DNA of 57,968 bases. Origin: Phycisphaerae bacterium (GTDB taxonomy: Bacteria; Planctomycetota; Phycisphaerae; Sedimentisphaerales; Anaerobacaceae). The notes under the pieces are model-generated. The model was not told where the DNA came from and made no database searches. It worked only from the letters and a program-made list of their open reading frames with translations. The translations under genes and the position numbers were made by a program. Location: contig JAPLMX010000008.1 in assembly GCA_026386805.1 (NCBI GenBank), positions 1 to 57,968 of the forward strand. Direction: 5' to 3'. Shown piece by piece: positions 48,957 through 56,984 of the stretch (its first letter is position 1; each line of letters begins with the position of its first letter).

Positions 48957-49637
48957 TCAAAACTGAAAGTAGACCCAGGAGCCGAGGACATTGGTGTCGT
49001 GCCAGTCATCCTCGGATTTGTCGAGCTTCCAGAGGTAAAACAGCTCTAAGCGGACTTTCTCGTGGAGCGGGAGGAAGACACCGCCGTAAAGGCGCTGTTG
49101 GTTGAAGCCCTGGCCGTCGGAGGTGACGAAGACTTCCTCCGCCACGTAGGGCAGGATCTGCAGCGGCGTGAACGTCACGGGCGAGGTGACGGTCAGCCGG
49201 TTGCGGTAACGCCAAACCTCGTCCTCATCCTGGACGATCCGGTACTCGATTCGCGACCGGTCGGTGACGCCGAAGCCGCTCACCTTGGTCTTGACGGCGG
49301 CGTCCAGCATGGGCCGGTCCTCGATCTGCCAATCGTCGTCGGCCTTCGCGTACACCCGTTTATAGCCGACGCCGACGCTGAGCCAGTCGGCCAGCCCCAG
49401 ATACATGAGCCACACATCCGTTTGACTGTCCTTGAACCGGCTGACGTTGTCGGTGAAGGAAAGCCACTCCTCAAAGCGGAACTGCCACTGCTTGTCGAGC
49501 GGGACCGTCACAAACGCCTTGGGCCAGTACTCAAATTCGAAGGCCGGCAGGCGTCCCGCCCCGCAGAGTACGACTGTCGCCAGTAGAATCCAGGTTCGCC
49601 CGCACAATGCGGGCGCCGCGTCCACACCATCTTTCAT
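48957..49637 (-). CDS. DUF2490 protein, probable outer-membrane beta-barrel
   Basis: A 226-residue protein with a signal peptide (WILLATVVLCGAGRLPA). Alternating strands fit a DUF2490 barrel: WQFRFEEWLSFTDNVSRFKD, LADWLSVGVGYKRVYAK, RSRIEYRIVQDEDEVWRYRN, RLTVTSPVTFTPLQILPYVA, EEVFVTSDGQGFNQQRLYGG and a C-terminal Phe (SWVYFQF), as in outer-membrane proteins. No function is known for the family. The start lacks a strong ribosome site. Confidence 0.8.
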   Translation of the reverse strand: MKDGVDAAPALCGRTWILLATVVLCGAGRLPAFEFEYWPKAFVTVPLDKQWQFRFEEWLSFTDNVSRFKDSQTDVWLMYLGLADWLSVGVGYKRVYAKADDDWQIEDRPMLDAAVKTKVSGFGVTDRSRIEYRIVQDEDEVWRYRNRLTVTSPVTFTPLQILPYVAEEVFVTSDGQGFNQQRLYGGVFLPLHEKVRLELFYLWKLDKSEDDWHDTNVLGSWVYFQF

Positions 49638-49676
49638 GATCTGACAATCCCTGACCGATCCAACCAGTGCGGAATT

Positions 49677-49743
49677 GTAGGATGGGCTTTAGTTTTCGTC
49701 CGGCCACCGTGAAATCGTCCGCATGGGCTGAAGCCCATCCTAC
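49677..49743. repeat. Hairpin repeat pair GTAGGATGGGCTT / AAGCCCATCCTAC
   Basis: A 13-bp perfect inverted repeat (49677-49689 with 49731-49743) around 41 nt. The right arm includes its own hairpin ATGGGCT/AGCCCAT (2-nt loop), identical to the one at 9970-9991. It lies in the 227-nt gap between the DUF2490 and penicillin-acylase-type genes; nothing else was recognised there except GGAGG before the latter. Confidence 0.7.
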
Positions 49744-49864
49744 CGGCCGGCTCGTGCCCAGAGTCTACGGGATTGAGGCGGTCTTCGGCAATAAACAATG
49801 GCAGAATATCGTCTGCCCTTGTACAAATCAGGCCGGCAAAGGTAGAGCATTCTGGAGGTCATCT

Positions 49865-52330
49865 ATGAAGTGGCAGTACGCTGCACGCATTACGTGTCTG
49901 ACACTCGTGGCAATTCTTTGCGGCTGCGGTTCGCCGAGAGGCCACGGTCTTGAAGCAGGAGCCACGGTTCCGCGTGTGGCTGACTTTGGCAAAGTGGAGC
50001 TGCTGCGGGATCGCTGGGGGGTGCCGCACGCGTTCGCAGACACCGACGCCGGCGCGATGTACGGCTTGGGCTATGCCACGGCCCAGGACCGGGCCTTTCA
50101 GATGTACTACAACCTGCGGATCATTCAGGGCCGTTTGGCGGAGGTCGTCGGCGACGTCAAGGTAGGTGTCACCCGCCAGGCGCCCCAGGGACGCACCTCG
50201 GCGCTTCGCAGCGACATTCAGATGCGAACGATCGGCTACTGGCCGGCCGCACAAGAAACGGCCGGGCAGCTCGATCCCGAGGCCCGCCAACTCCTGGAAG
50301 CCTATAGCCGGGGCGTCAACGACTACATCGGCGATCATCCCAAAGAACTGCTCTATTTGTTCGAGAAGTACGATCTGAAACCGGAGCCGTGGACACCGGC
50401 GGCGTGCCTCGCCTCCTGGTGGCGGCTGGGCTTGTTCTTCGCCGGCGACGGGCTGCGGGAGATGGGGCCGTACTACGAGATCAAGGACGGCGTCCGGAAG
50501 GTCCGGCAGTTCGCCGCGACGGACACCGCCGCGAACAAGGGTCTGCACGTGCGGGACGACGCCTCCGTGATCCAGCGGGCCGATGTCAGCGATGCGTGGG
50601 TGCAGCAGGTCACGGACTATGCGACACAGCACAACCTGATGTGGAAGGTGGACGTGCCGGCGGTCGAGCGCCGGCCCGGACCGAGGTTCAGCCACGCCTG
50701 GGTCGTGGGAGGCAAGAAGACCACGACAGGCTCCACTGTGCTGGTCAGCGACCCGCAAACACCCGTTCGCAATCCGTCACTGTGGTACGAGTTCCACCTC
50801 AGCGGCAAGACGTTCAACGCCCGCGGCCTGGGCGTGGCGGGCAGCCCCAATATCCTGATCGGTTTCACACCCAACATCGCCTGGGGTCTGACCGCCCTGG
50901 GCGCCGACCAGGCGGACCTGTTCGTGCTCAAAACCGACCCGAATCGTCCCAATCAGTACCTCCTCGACGGCCAGTGGCGCGAGATGGAGGTCCGGACCGA
51001 GACCATCAAGGTCAAAGATGGGGAGCCTCGTACCCTGACCTTCCGGCGGACGCACTTTGGCCCGGTCGTGACGGCCATTGCGATGGGCGTCCGCCGAGGC
51101 GATGAGGCGGCTCTGAAGCGCGTTCCCATCTGCGAACCCCAGCGGGACACGTCCCGAGGAATGTTGGACATGATGCGCGCCCACGACGTACGCGAGTTCC
51201 AAAAAGCACTCGGAGGCTGGACCTTCCCCAGCGCCAACTGCGTCTTCGGCGACGCCCAGGGCCACATCGGGTACAAAACGGTCCTGAGCCTGCCGATCCG
51301 CTCGTCTCATTCGTTGCTCGATGGCACCGCCGCCCACGAGGGTTGGGACAGCGCCAACGACTGGCAGGGCTTCCTGCCTCATGAGCTGCTGCCCCAGGTG
51401 ATCGATCCCGAGCAGGGCTGGTTGGTCAGCGCGAACCATCGCCCGATTGCCTCGTTCTACCCGATCTCGATGGGCATCTCCACCGGCAGTCTCGGCGACA
51501 CGGACCGCTCCTGGCGCTTGAAGGAACGCGTCAAGGAAAAGGGCGAGGAGAAGTTCACGCCCGAAGACGTGCTCGCCATCCACTACGACACGGTCGCCTC
51601 GATCAAACGCGACCTCGTCAAGTTCGGCTACCACCTGCGCGACGTCCAGAAGTATCCGCTGGAGGAAGAGACCCTCCTGGCGCTCAAGTACCTCGAAAGC
51701 TGGCAGGCCGCCGGCTCCAAGTTGGAGATGTCGATCAAAGGCACGGAGATCCTCAACCTGATGCCCATGGCGTTCCGCCAGAACTTCGCAGCGGCGGTCA
51801 CCTACGGCGGCGGCCTCTCCGGCCTGTGCAACATGCTCCAGACCCTCGACGCGCGGATCGCCGCCGACCCGAAGGCCGTGCTGACGGACGAAGAGGCGGA
51901 CTACGTCAACCTCATGCTGCGGGCGGCCTGGCGCTACGGCAAGGCCAGCTACGGCGACGACCCCAACCAATGGAACGAACGTGGCAAAAAGGCCCTGCTC
52001 GGAACGAAGCTGCCGTACATGTCCACGCTGGACGGCTTCGGCACGCTGGACCCCGAAAAGGACGTCACCTGCCCCGCCCTGCGCTGCACGGACGGCGGCA
52101 CGATCCTCTCCCAGATGGCCCAGTCGTATACGCAGTTCGTTCGGCTGGACGATGCGGACAAATCGATGTCGCTATCGCCCATCGGCCAATCCGAGCATCC
52201 GGACAGCCCCTACCGCCTGTCCAACTACGAACTCTGGGGCCAGGGCCAGTTGCATCCGGCCCCGCTCTCGCGAAAGGCCGTGAACAAGATCGTCGAATCC
52301 CGGGTTGTCCTGGAGGTCAAACAACCATGA
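49865..52330 (+). CDS. Penicillin-acylase-family lipoprotein (Ntn hydrolase)
   Basis: An 821-residue protein from ATG 49865 (GGAGG upstream). The lipobox is LVAILCGCGS. The alpha-chain region has LRDRWGVPHAFADTDAGAMY and YATAQDRAFQMYYNLRIIQG. The self-cleavage site precedes S276 in PRFSHAWVVGG, which becomes the N-terminal nucleophile of the beta chain, followed by VLVSDPQTPVRNPSLWYEFH. Members hydrolyse penicillins, acyl-homoserine lactones and other amides; the natural substrate here is unknown. Its stop overlaps the start of the sulfatase gene (ATGA), so they form an operon. Confidence 0.92.
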   Translation: MKWQYAARITCLTLVAILCGCGSPRGHGLEAGATVPRVADFGKVELLRDRWGVPHAFADTDAGAMYGLGYATAQDRAFQMYYNLRIIQGRLAEVVGDVKVGVTRQAPQGRTSALRSDIQMRTIGYWPAAQETAGQLDPEARQLLEAYSRGVNDYIGDHPKELLYLFEKYDLKPEPWTPAACLASWWRLGLFFAGDGLREMGPYYEIKDGVRKVRQFAATDTAANKGLHVRDDASVIQRADVSDAWVQQVTDYATQHNLMWKVDVPAVERRPGPRFSHAWVVGGKKTTTGSTVLVSDPQTPVRNPSLWYEFHLSGKTFNARGLGVAGSPNILIGFTPNIAWGLTALGADQADLFVLKTDPNRPNQYLLDGQWREMEVRTETIKVKDGEPRTLTFRRTHFGPVVTAIAMGVRRGDEAALKRVPICEPQRDTSRGMLDMMRAHDVREFQKALGGWTFPSANCVFGDAQGHIGYKTVLSLPIRSSHSLLDGTAAHEGWDSANDWQGFLPHELLPQVIDPEQGWLVSANHRPIASFYPISMGISTGSLGDTDRSWRLKERVKEKGEEKFTPEDVLAIHYDTVASIKRDLVKFGYHLRDVQKYPLEEETLLALKYLESWQAAGSKLEMSIKGTEILNLMPMAFRQNFAAAVTYGGGLSGLCNMLQTLDARIAADPKAVLTDEEADYVNLMLRAAWRYGKASYGDDPNQWNERGKKALLGTKLPYMSTLDGFGTLDPEKDVTCPALRCTDGGTILSQMAQSYTQFVRLDDADKSMSLSPIGQSEHPDSPYRLSNYELWGQGQLHPAPLSRKAVNKIVESRVVLEVKQP

Positions 52331-53829
52331 GAAAACCCGCTCACACGCGTCGCGATTTTCTCAAGCTTGTGGGGACTGGTGCCGCAGCGCTGGCCTTGTC
52401 GAAGAGAGGCGATGCCGCGGTCGAGCCGACGCAGGGCAAGCCGAATGTCCTTGTGATTCTTGTGGACGACCTCGGGTACGGCGACCTCTCCAGCTACGGG
52501 GCGACGGACCTGAAATCACCCAACATCGACGGGCTGGTCGCGGCGGGGATGCGATTCGACAGCTTCTACGCCAATTGTCCGGTTTGCTCGCCAACGCGGG
52601 CGGCCCTGTTGACCGGGCGGTATCCCGACCTCGTCGGCGTGCCCGGCGTGATTCGCACACACATCACCGACAACTGGGGCTACCTGCTCCCGCAGGCCGT
52701 GCTGCTGCCGCAGATGCTCAAACGGGCCGGCTATCACACCGCCCTCGTCGGCAAGTGGCACCTGGGCCTGACCGCACCCAATACGCCCAATGAGCGTGGC
52801 TTCGACCACTTCCATGGCTTCCTCGGCGATATGATGGACGACTACTACACCCATCGCCGGCATGGCCTCAATTATATGCGGCTTAACGACAAGGAGATCG
52901 ACCCCGAGGGACACGCCACCGACCTGTTCACCCAATGGGCCATCGACTACCTCCGCGAGCGCTCGGGGAAAGCCCGTGTCGAGGGCGTCCCGCCTTCGGA
53001 TCGCGGGCAGGATGCCCGCGACACGAGACAGCCATTCTTTCTCTACCTGGCGTACAATGCTCCGCACGTGCCGATCCAGCCGCCGCAGGAGCGGCTTGAT
53101 CGTGTCAAGCAGCGTCAAAACGGGATCGACGACAGGCGCGCCAAGCTCGTTGCCCTGATCGAGCATCTGGATGCCGGCATCGGCAAGGTCCTCGCCGCCC
53201 TGAAGGAGACGGGCCTGGATGACAACACGCTCGTGATCTTCACCTCCGACAACGGCGGCCAGCTCAGCGCCGGTGCCACGAACGGCCCGCTGCGGGCGAG
53301 CAAGGGCGACATGTACGAGGGCGGCATTCGCGAGCCGATGTGCGCCGTCTGGCCGGGCCGAATCGAGCCGGGCTCGCGCAGCAGCCGCGTCGCCCTGACA
53401 ATGGACGTCTTCCCGACCGCCTGCGCGGCGGCGGGCGTGCGAATCGAGCACGAGATCGACGGCCACAGTATCCTGCCAACGCTGACCGGTGAAAGGCTGG
53501 AGGCTGGAGGCCGGAGGCGCGAGACGCCGACCCCTGCCGCCGCCGAGGATCGTGTCCTATTCTGGGTCCGGCGCGAAGGTGGACCGCAGTACGGCGGTCG
53601 GGCCTACTACGCCGCCCGGCAAGGCGACTTCAAGCTCCTGCAAAACAGCCCCTTCGAGCCGATGGAACTCTACAACCTCAAGGACGATCCGAAGGAGCAA
53701 AAACCCCTTGGCCGCAAGCATCCGATGTACAACAAGCTCTTCACGGCCCTCCAGGGCCACATCACCCAAGCCGGCGCCGTCCCCTGGCAACGATACCCCG
53801 TGAACTTGGACCAACCTCTCACGCATTAG
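52327..53829 (+). CDS. Tat-exported arylsulfatase-type sulfatase
   Basis: A 500-residue sulfatase starting at ATG 52327 with a Tat-like leader (TRRDFLKLVGTGAAALALSK). Metal and catalytic features: VILVDDLGYGDLSSYG, the formylglycine motif CPVCSPTRAALLTGRYP with C87 in C-S-P-T-R, GKWHLG, and FTSDNGGQLS. It hydrolyses sulfate esters, likely on polysaccharides. Two repeat-encoded insertions are present: RVEGVPPSDRGQDARDTR, between YLRERSG and QPFFLYLAYNAP, and GERLEAGGRRRETPTPA. It ends 16 nt from the D-aminoacylase gene on the other strand. Confidence 0.93.
   Translation: MRKPAHTRRDFLKLVGTGAAALALSKRGDAAVEPTQGKPNVLVILVDDLGYGDLSSYGATDLKSPNIDGLVAAGMRFDSFYANCPVCSPTRAALLTGRYPDLVGVPGVIRTHITDNWGYLLPQAVLLPQMLKRAGYHTALVGKWHLGLTAPNTPNERGFDHFHGFLGDMMDDYYTHRRHGLNYMRLNDKEIDPEGHATDLFTQWAIDYLRERSGKARVEGVPPSDRGQDARDTRQPFFLYLAYNAPHVPIQPPQERLDRVKQRQNGIDDRRAKLVALIEHLDAGIGKVLAALKETGLDDNTLVIFTSDNGGQLSAGATNGPLRASKGDMYEGGIREPMCAVWPGRIEPGSRSSRVALTMDVFPTACAAAGVRIEHEIDGHSILPTLTGERLEAGGRRRETPTPAAAEDRVLFWVRREGGPQYGGRAYYAARQGDFKLLQNSPFEPMELYNLKDDPKEQKPLGRKHPMYNKLFTALQGHITQAGAVPWQRYPVNLDQPLTH
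52976..53024. repeat. Double-hairpin repeat inside the sulfatase gene
   Basis: A 49-nt copy. GTGTC pairs with GACAC. Hairpin 1 is GAGGGCG/CGCCTTC (one wobble) with loop TCC; linker GGATC; hairpin 2 is GCGGGCA/TGCCCGC with loop GGA. It is read in frame. Confidence 0.8.
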
Positions 53830-53845
53830 CCTGCGAGGCTTCAGT

Positions 53846-55534
53846 TTATCGTGCCGGCTCTTTCCACCCTGGTCCGCGCACGACTTGGCCCGGCTTCGCG
53901 CCGGTGTGCTCACCGTCTTTGAGAACCTGGGTTCCATTGACGAAAACGTGGATCACGCCCGTAGCGTACTGGCGCGGATTCTCGTATGTCGCATGATCGC
54001 TCACCGTGGCCGGGTCGAAGACGACGATGTCGGCGTAATAGCCTTTCTCCAGTTTTCCTCGGCGGTCGAGCTTGAGATTCTGGGCCGGAAGCGAGGTCAG
54101 ACGGCGGATCGCTTCCTCCAGCGGAATGACCTTCTCCTCGCGAACATACTTGCCGAGGAGCCGGGCGAAATTGCCGTAGGCGCGGGGATGCGTGCTCGAT
54201 TTCAGGAAGACTCCCTCCGGAGCGAGAGAGCCCGCATCCGAGCAGAAGCTGACCCAAGGGAGCTTGATCTGTTTTTGCACGTTCTCTTCCGACATCAAGA
54301 AGTACACCGTGTTGACCCGGCTGTCGTCCTCGATCACCAGATCGATGGCCGTCTCTGCGGGTGACTTCCCTCTCATGGCGGCGACCTGGGCGAGCGTCTT
54401 GCCGATCAGAGCTTTTAGCTTCTCGTTCTTGAACCCCACGAGGAGAATGTTCTCCGGCCCACCCGCCAGGAGATAGAAATTCTCCCATCCGCCCGCCGGC
54501 GTAGTCATCTCCGTCACGACACGTTGTCGGATCACCGGGTCCCGGAGCCGTGTCACCCAGGCCCGCTGTCCGCCTTCCTGGACCCAGGGCGGCATCGCGG
54601 CATCCAGCCCCGTCGCCCCGGCCGTATAGGTGTACATATCGGCCGTGATGCGCAAGCCCTCGGCGCGTGCCTTTTCGATCTTCCGGATCATGGCGTCGCA
54701 CTTGTCCCAGTTGGACTTGCCGGCGGCCTTCATATGATACAGCTCCGCGGCGACGTTGGCCTTGCGGGCCGTAGCAATCAGCTCGTCCAACGCCTCCAGA
54801 AAGCGATCGCCCTCGCTGCGGATGTGCGAGACGTACAGGCCGCCATACTGGCCCGCCACTTGGGCGAGAGACGTCAATTCGTCCGCACGCGCATAGGAGC
54901 CGGGTGCATAGATCAGTGCGGAGCTGACGCCCAACGCCCCTTCCTGCATCGCGGCACTCACCAAGCGGCGCATCTGGCCAAGCTCCCGAGCGGTGGCCGG
55001 CCGGTCGTCGTAGCCAACGGTGTGAACGCGAACGGTGGTTGCGCCCACGAACGAGGCGACGTTCGTCGATACCCCTTTCCTTGCGAGGCAGTCGAGGTAC
55101 TCTCCCAGCGTGGTCCATTCGACGGGGAATCTGATGTCGCCCTGCGACTGGGCCATCTCCTGCTTCATGGCAGCATTCAAAGGCCCCATGGACCATCCCT
55201 CGCCCATGACTTCCAGAGTCACGCCCTGGCGAAGATCGCTCTGCGACCTGCCATCGACCAGGAGGCAATCCGTCGCCCAACTGAGCATGTTGATGAAGCC
55301 CGGCGCCACGGCGAGTCCCTGGGCCTGGATAACCTGAGCGTTGCCCGGCTGGAGCTGCCCGATGGCCGCTATGTGGCCGTCTTTGACTCCGATGTCCGCG
55401 ACATACGACGGTCCCCCGGCCCCATCGTAGACCCGGCCCCCCGCGATCACCACGTCATAAGTCTGCGAACGACCGACTGCGGCCGCACCTGCCACGAGCA
55501 CGGCTACGTGGGCAAATAAGATGGTCTTTCGCAT
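53846..55534 (-). CDS. Exported D-aminoacylase-like amidohydrolase
   Basis: A 562-residue protein with a signal peptide (ILFAHVAVLVAGAAAVG) and GGAG upstream of the ATG. The amidohydrolase fold is clear: YDVVIAGGRVYDGAGGPSYV, VAPGFINMLSWATDCLLVDG, GVSSALIYAPGSYA, GLYVSHIRSEGD, AAELYHMKAAGKSNWDKC and FCSDAGS. These supply metal ligands of the N-acyl-D-amino-acid deacylase group; the usual HxH after GFI is replaced by MLSWA, as in a known subgroup. It ends with YYADIVVFDPATVSDHATYE. The substrate may be an N-acyl D-amino acid or related amide. It is transcribed after the enolase-superfamily gene. Confidence 0.88.
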   Translation of the reverse strand: MRKTILFAHVAVLVAGAAAVGRSQTYDVVIAGGRVYDGAGGPSYVADIGVKDGHIAAIGQLQPGNAQVIQAQGLAVAPGFINMLSWATDCLLVDGRSQSDLRQGVTLEVMGEGWSMGPLNAAMKQEMAQSQGDIRFPVEWTTLGEYLDCLARKGVSTNVASFVGATTVRVHTVGYDDRPATARELGQMRRLVSAAMQEGALGVSSALIYAPGSYARADELTSLAQVAGQYGGLYVSHIRSEGDRFLEALDELIATARKANVAAELYHMKAAGKSNWDKCDAMIRKIEKARAEGLRITADMYTYTAGATGLDAAMPPWVQEGGQRAWVTRLRDPVIRQRVVTEMTTPAGGWENFYLLAGGPENILLVGFKNEKLKALIGKTLAQVAAMRGKSPAETAIDLVIEDDSRVNTVYFLMSEENVQKQIKLPWVSFCSDAGSLAPEGVFLKSSTHPRAYGNFARLLGKYVREEKVIPLEEAIRRLTSLPAQNLKLDRRGKLEKGYYADIVVFDPATVSDHATYENPRQYATGVIHVFVNGTQVLKDGEHTGAKPGQVVRGPGWKEPAR

Positions 55535-55581
55535 GTCGCCTGCTCCTTCTCAGATGCAGCCATCCTCTGTTCTCTGCCTGT

Positions 55582-56805
55582 TTACGGCCTCACGATGGTG
55601 CCGTCGAGGAGCCGGTCGGTGCCGCGGTTGCGGCCCGGCGTCTTGTACGGGAATTTCGCCGCCAGCTTCTCGTCGATGTCGATCCCCAGGCCCGGCTGGT
55701 CGTTGGCGTACAGGTAGCCGCCCTTGATCTCCGGACAGCCGGGGAAGACCTCCCGCAGGGTCTGCGAGAAATGGTTTTCCTCCTGAATGCCGAAGTTGTA
55801 GGAAGCCAGGTCCAGGTGCAGGTTGACCGCATGGCCCACGGGCGAGACGTTGCCCGGGCCGTGCCAGGCGGTCCGCACGTTGAACAGCTCGCAGCAGGCC
55901 GCCACCTTGCGGGCCATGCTCAGCCCGCCGATCGCGGAGATGTGGCAGCGGATGAAGTCGATCCAGCGATTGGCCACCAAGGGCAGCCACTCGTTGCGGT
56001 TGACGAACAGCTCGCCCATCGCCAGCGGGGTCGAGCACTGCGAGCGGATGTGCCCAAACCACTGCACGTCCTCGGGCGCCAACGCGTCTTCCAGAAAGAA
56101 AAGCCGGAAAGGCTCCAGCGCCTTGGCCAGCGTAATCGCCTGCACCGGCGGGATGCGCTCGTGCACGTCGTGCAGCAGTTCGACCTCGAAGCCCAGCTTG
56201 CTGCGCAGGTATTCGAACATCTTGATCGTGTTGTTGACATAGGGACCCGGCTCGAAGACGGGCGAGGGCGCGACACCCTCTGGCCGCATCCTCCGGACTT
56301 CGTCCGAGGTGGGGTTGGAGACCCCGTAGCCCGAAAAGCCGGGGACGGCCAACTGCACGCGTACGTGCCGATAGCCCTCGGCCATGTACTTGCGAACCTG
56401 GTCCTCCAACTCCGGCAGAGTCCTGGCGCTGGCGTGGGTGTAGAGCGTCACGGCCGCACGCACCTTGCCGCCGAGGAGCTTGTACAGCGGCATGCCGGCC
56501 CGCTTGCCCAGGATGTCCCACAGGGCACCGTCAACGCCGCTCAGGGCGTTGTTCAGGGTGACGCCGCTGCGGAAATAGGACGTGACGTACTGTGTTTGCC
56601 AGATGTCCTCAATGTCCTCGACGCTCTTGCCGACCAGGAGCGGTTTGAGGTACTCATCGACCACGGCCCGGACCGCCAGCGGCCGCTCGCCGTGCGTGGC
56701 GCAGCCGACGCCGTAAAGCCCCGGCTCGCTCGTCTCGATCTTGACGATGACCAGCCACTCGCCCCCCGGCTGGGTCAGGATCGTCTTGACATCGGTGATC
56801 TTCAC
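55582..56805 (-). CDS. Enolase-superfamily (mandelate racemase/RspA-like) protein
   Basis: A 407-residue protein starting at a GTG (56805). MR_MLE features: VKITDVKTILT at the N-terminus, DGALWDILGKRAGMPLYKLL, metal ligands in ELLHDVHERI (Asp), FFLEDALAPEDV (Glu) and TPLAMGELFVN (Glu), and the catalytic His in RTAWHGPGNVSPVGH. This subset includes D-mannonate and related sugar-acid dehydratases. The GTG overlaps the TGA of an upstream 46-codon Tat leader in another frame; a one-base change would join them. As it stands, the enzyme would be cytoplasmic or made by re-initiation. Confidence 0.88.
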   Translation of the reverse strand: MKITDVKTILTQPGGEWLVIVKIETSEPGLYGVGCATHGERPLAVRAVVDEYLKPLLVGKSVEDIEDIWQTQYVTSYFRSGVTLNNALSGVDGALWDILGKRAGMPLYKLLGGKVRAAVTLYTHASARTLPELEDQVRKYMAEGYRHVRVQLAVPGFSGYGVSNPTSDEVRRMRPEGVAPSPVFEPGPYVNNTIKMFEYLRSKLGFEVELLHDVHERIPPVQAITLAKALEPFRLFFLEDALAPEDVQWFGHIRSQCSTPLAMGELFVNRNEWLPLVANRWIDFIRCHISAIGGLSMARKVAACCELFNVRTAWHGPGNVSPVGHAVNLHLDLASYNFGIQEENHFSQTLREVFPGCPEIKGGYLYANDQPGLGIDIDEKLAAKFPYKTPGRNRGTDRLLDGTIVRP

Positions 56806-56942
56806 CGGCGCCCCGCGCGACGCACCTTCTCCTTCGCTTCGGCCAGTTCCTTGGCCCCGGCCAGCGGGTTCATGCCGGCCATCAGCCCGGCGCCGCCTAC
56901 CAGGGTCTTCAACAAGTCCCTACGGTCCACGGTCCAATTCAT
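56802..56942 (-). pseudogene. Tat leader separated from the enolase-superfamily gene by a frameshift
   Basis: A 46-residue ORF: MNWTVDRRDLLKTLVGGAG, LMAGMNPLAGAKELAEAKEK, then VRRAGRR and TGA. It has a Tat-like DRRDLL start and GGAGAG upstream. In the next frame the sequence continues GAPVKITDVK, the natural start of the enolase-superfamily protein. The overlap is GTGA. Either one base was lost or gained, or translation re-initiates at the GTG. Confidence 0.7.
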
Positions 56943-56984
56943 AGTGGTCTCTCCTTGTGATTTTATCACTTGCGAAGTGCGGTA

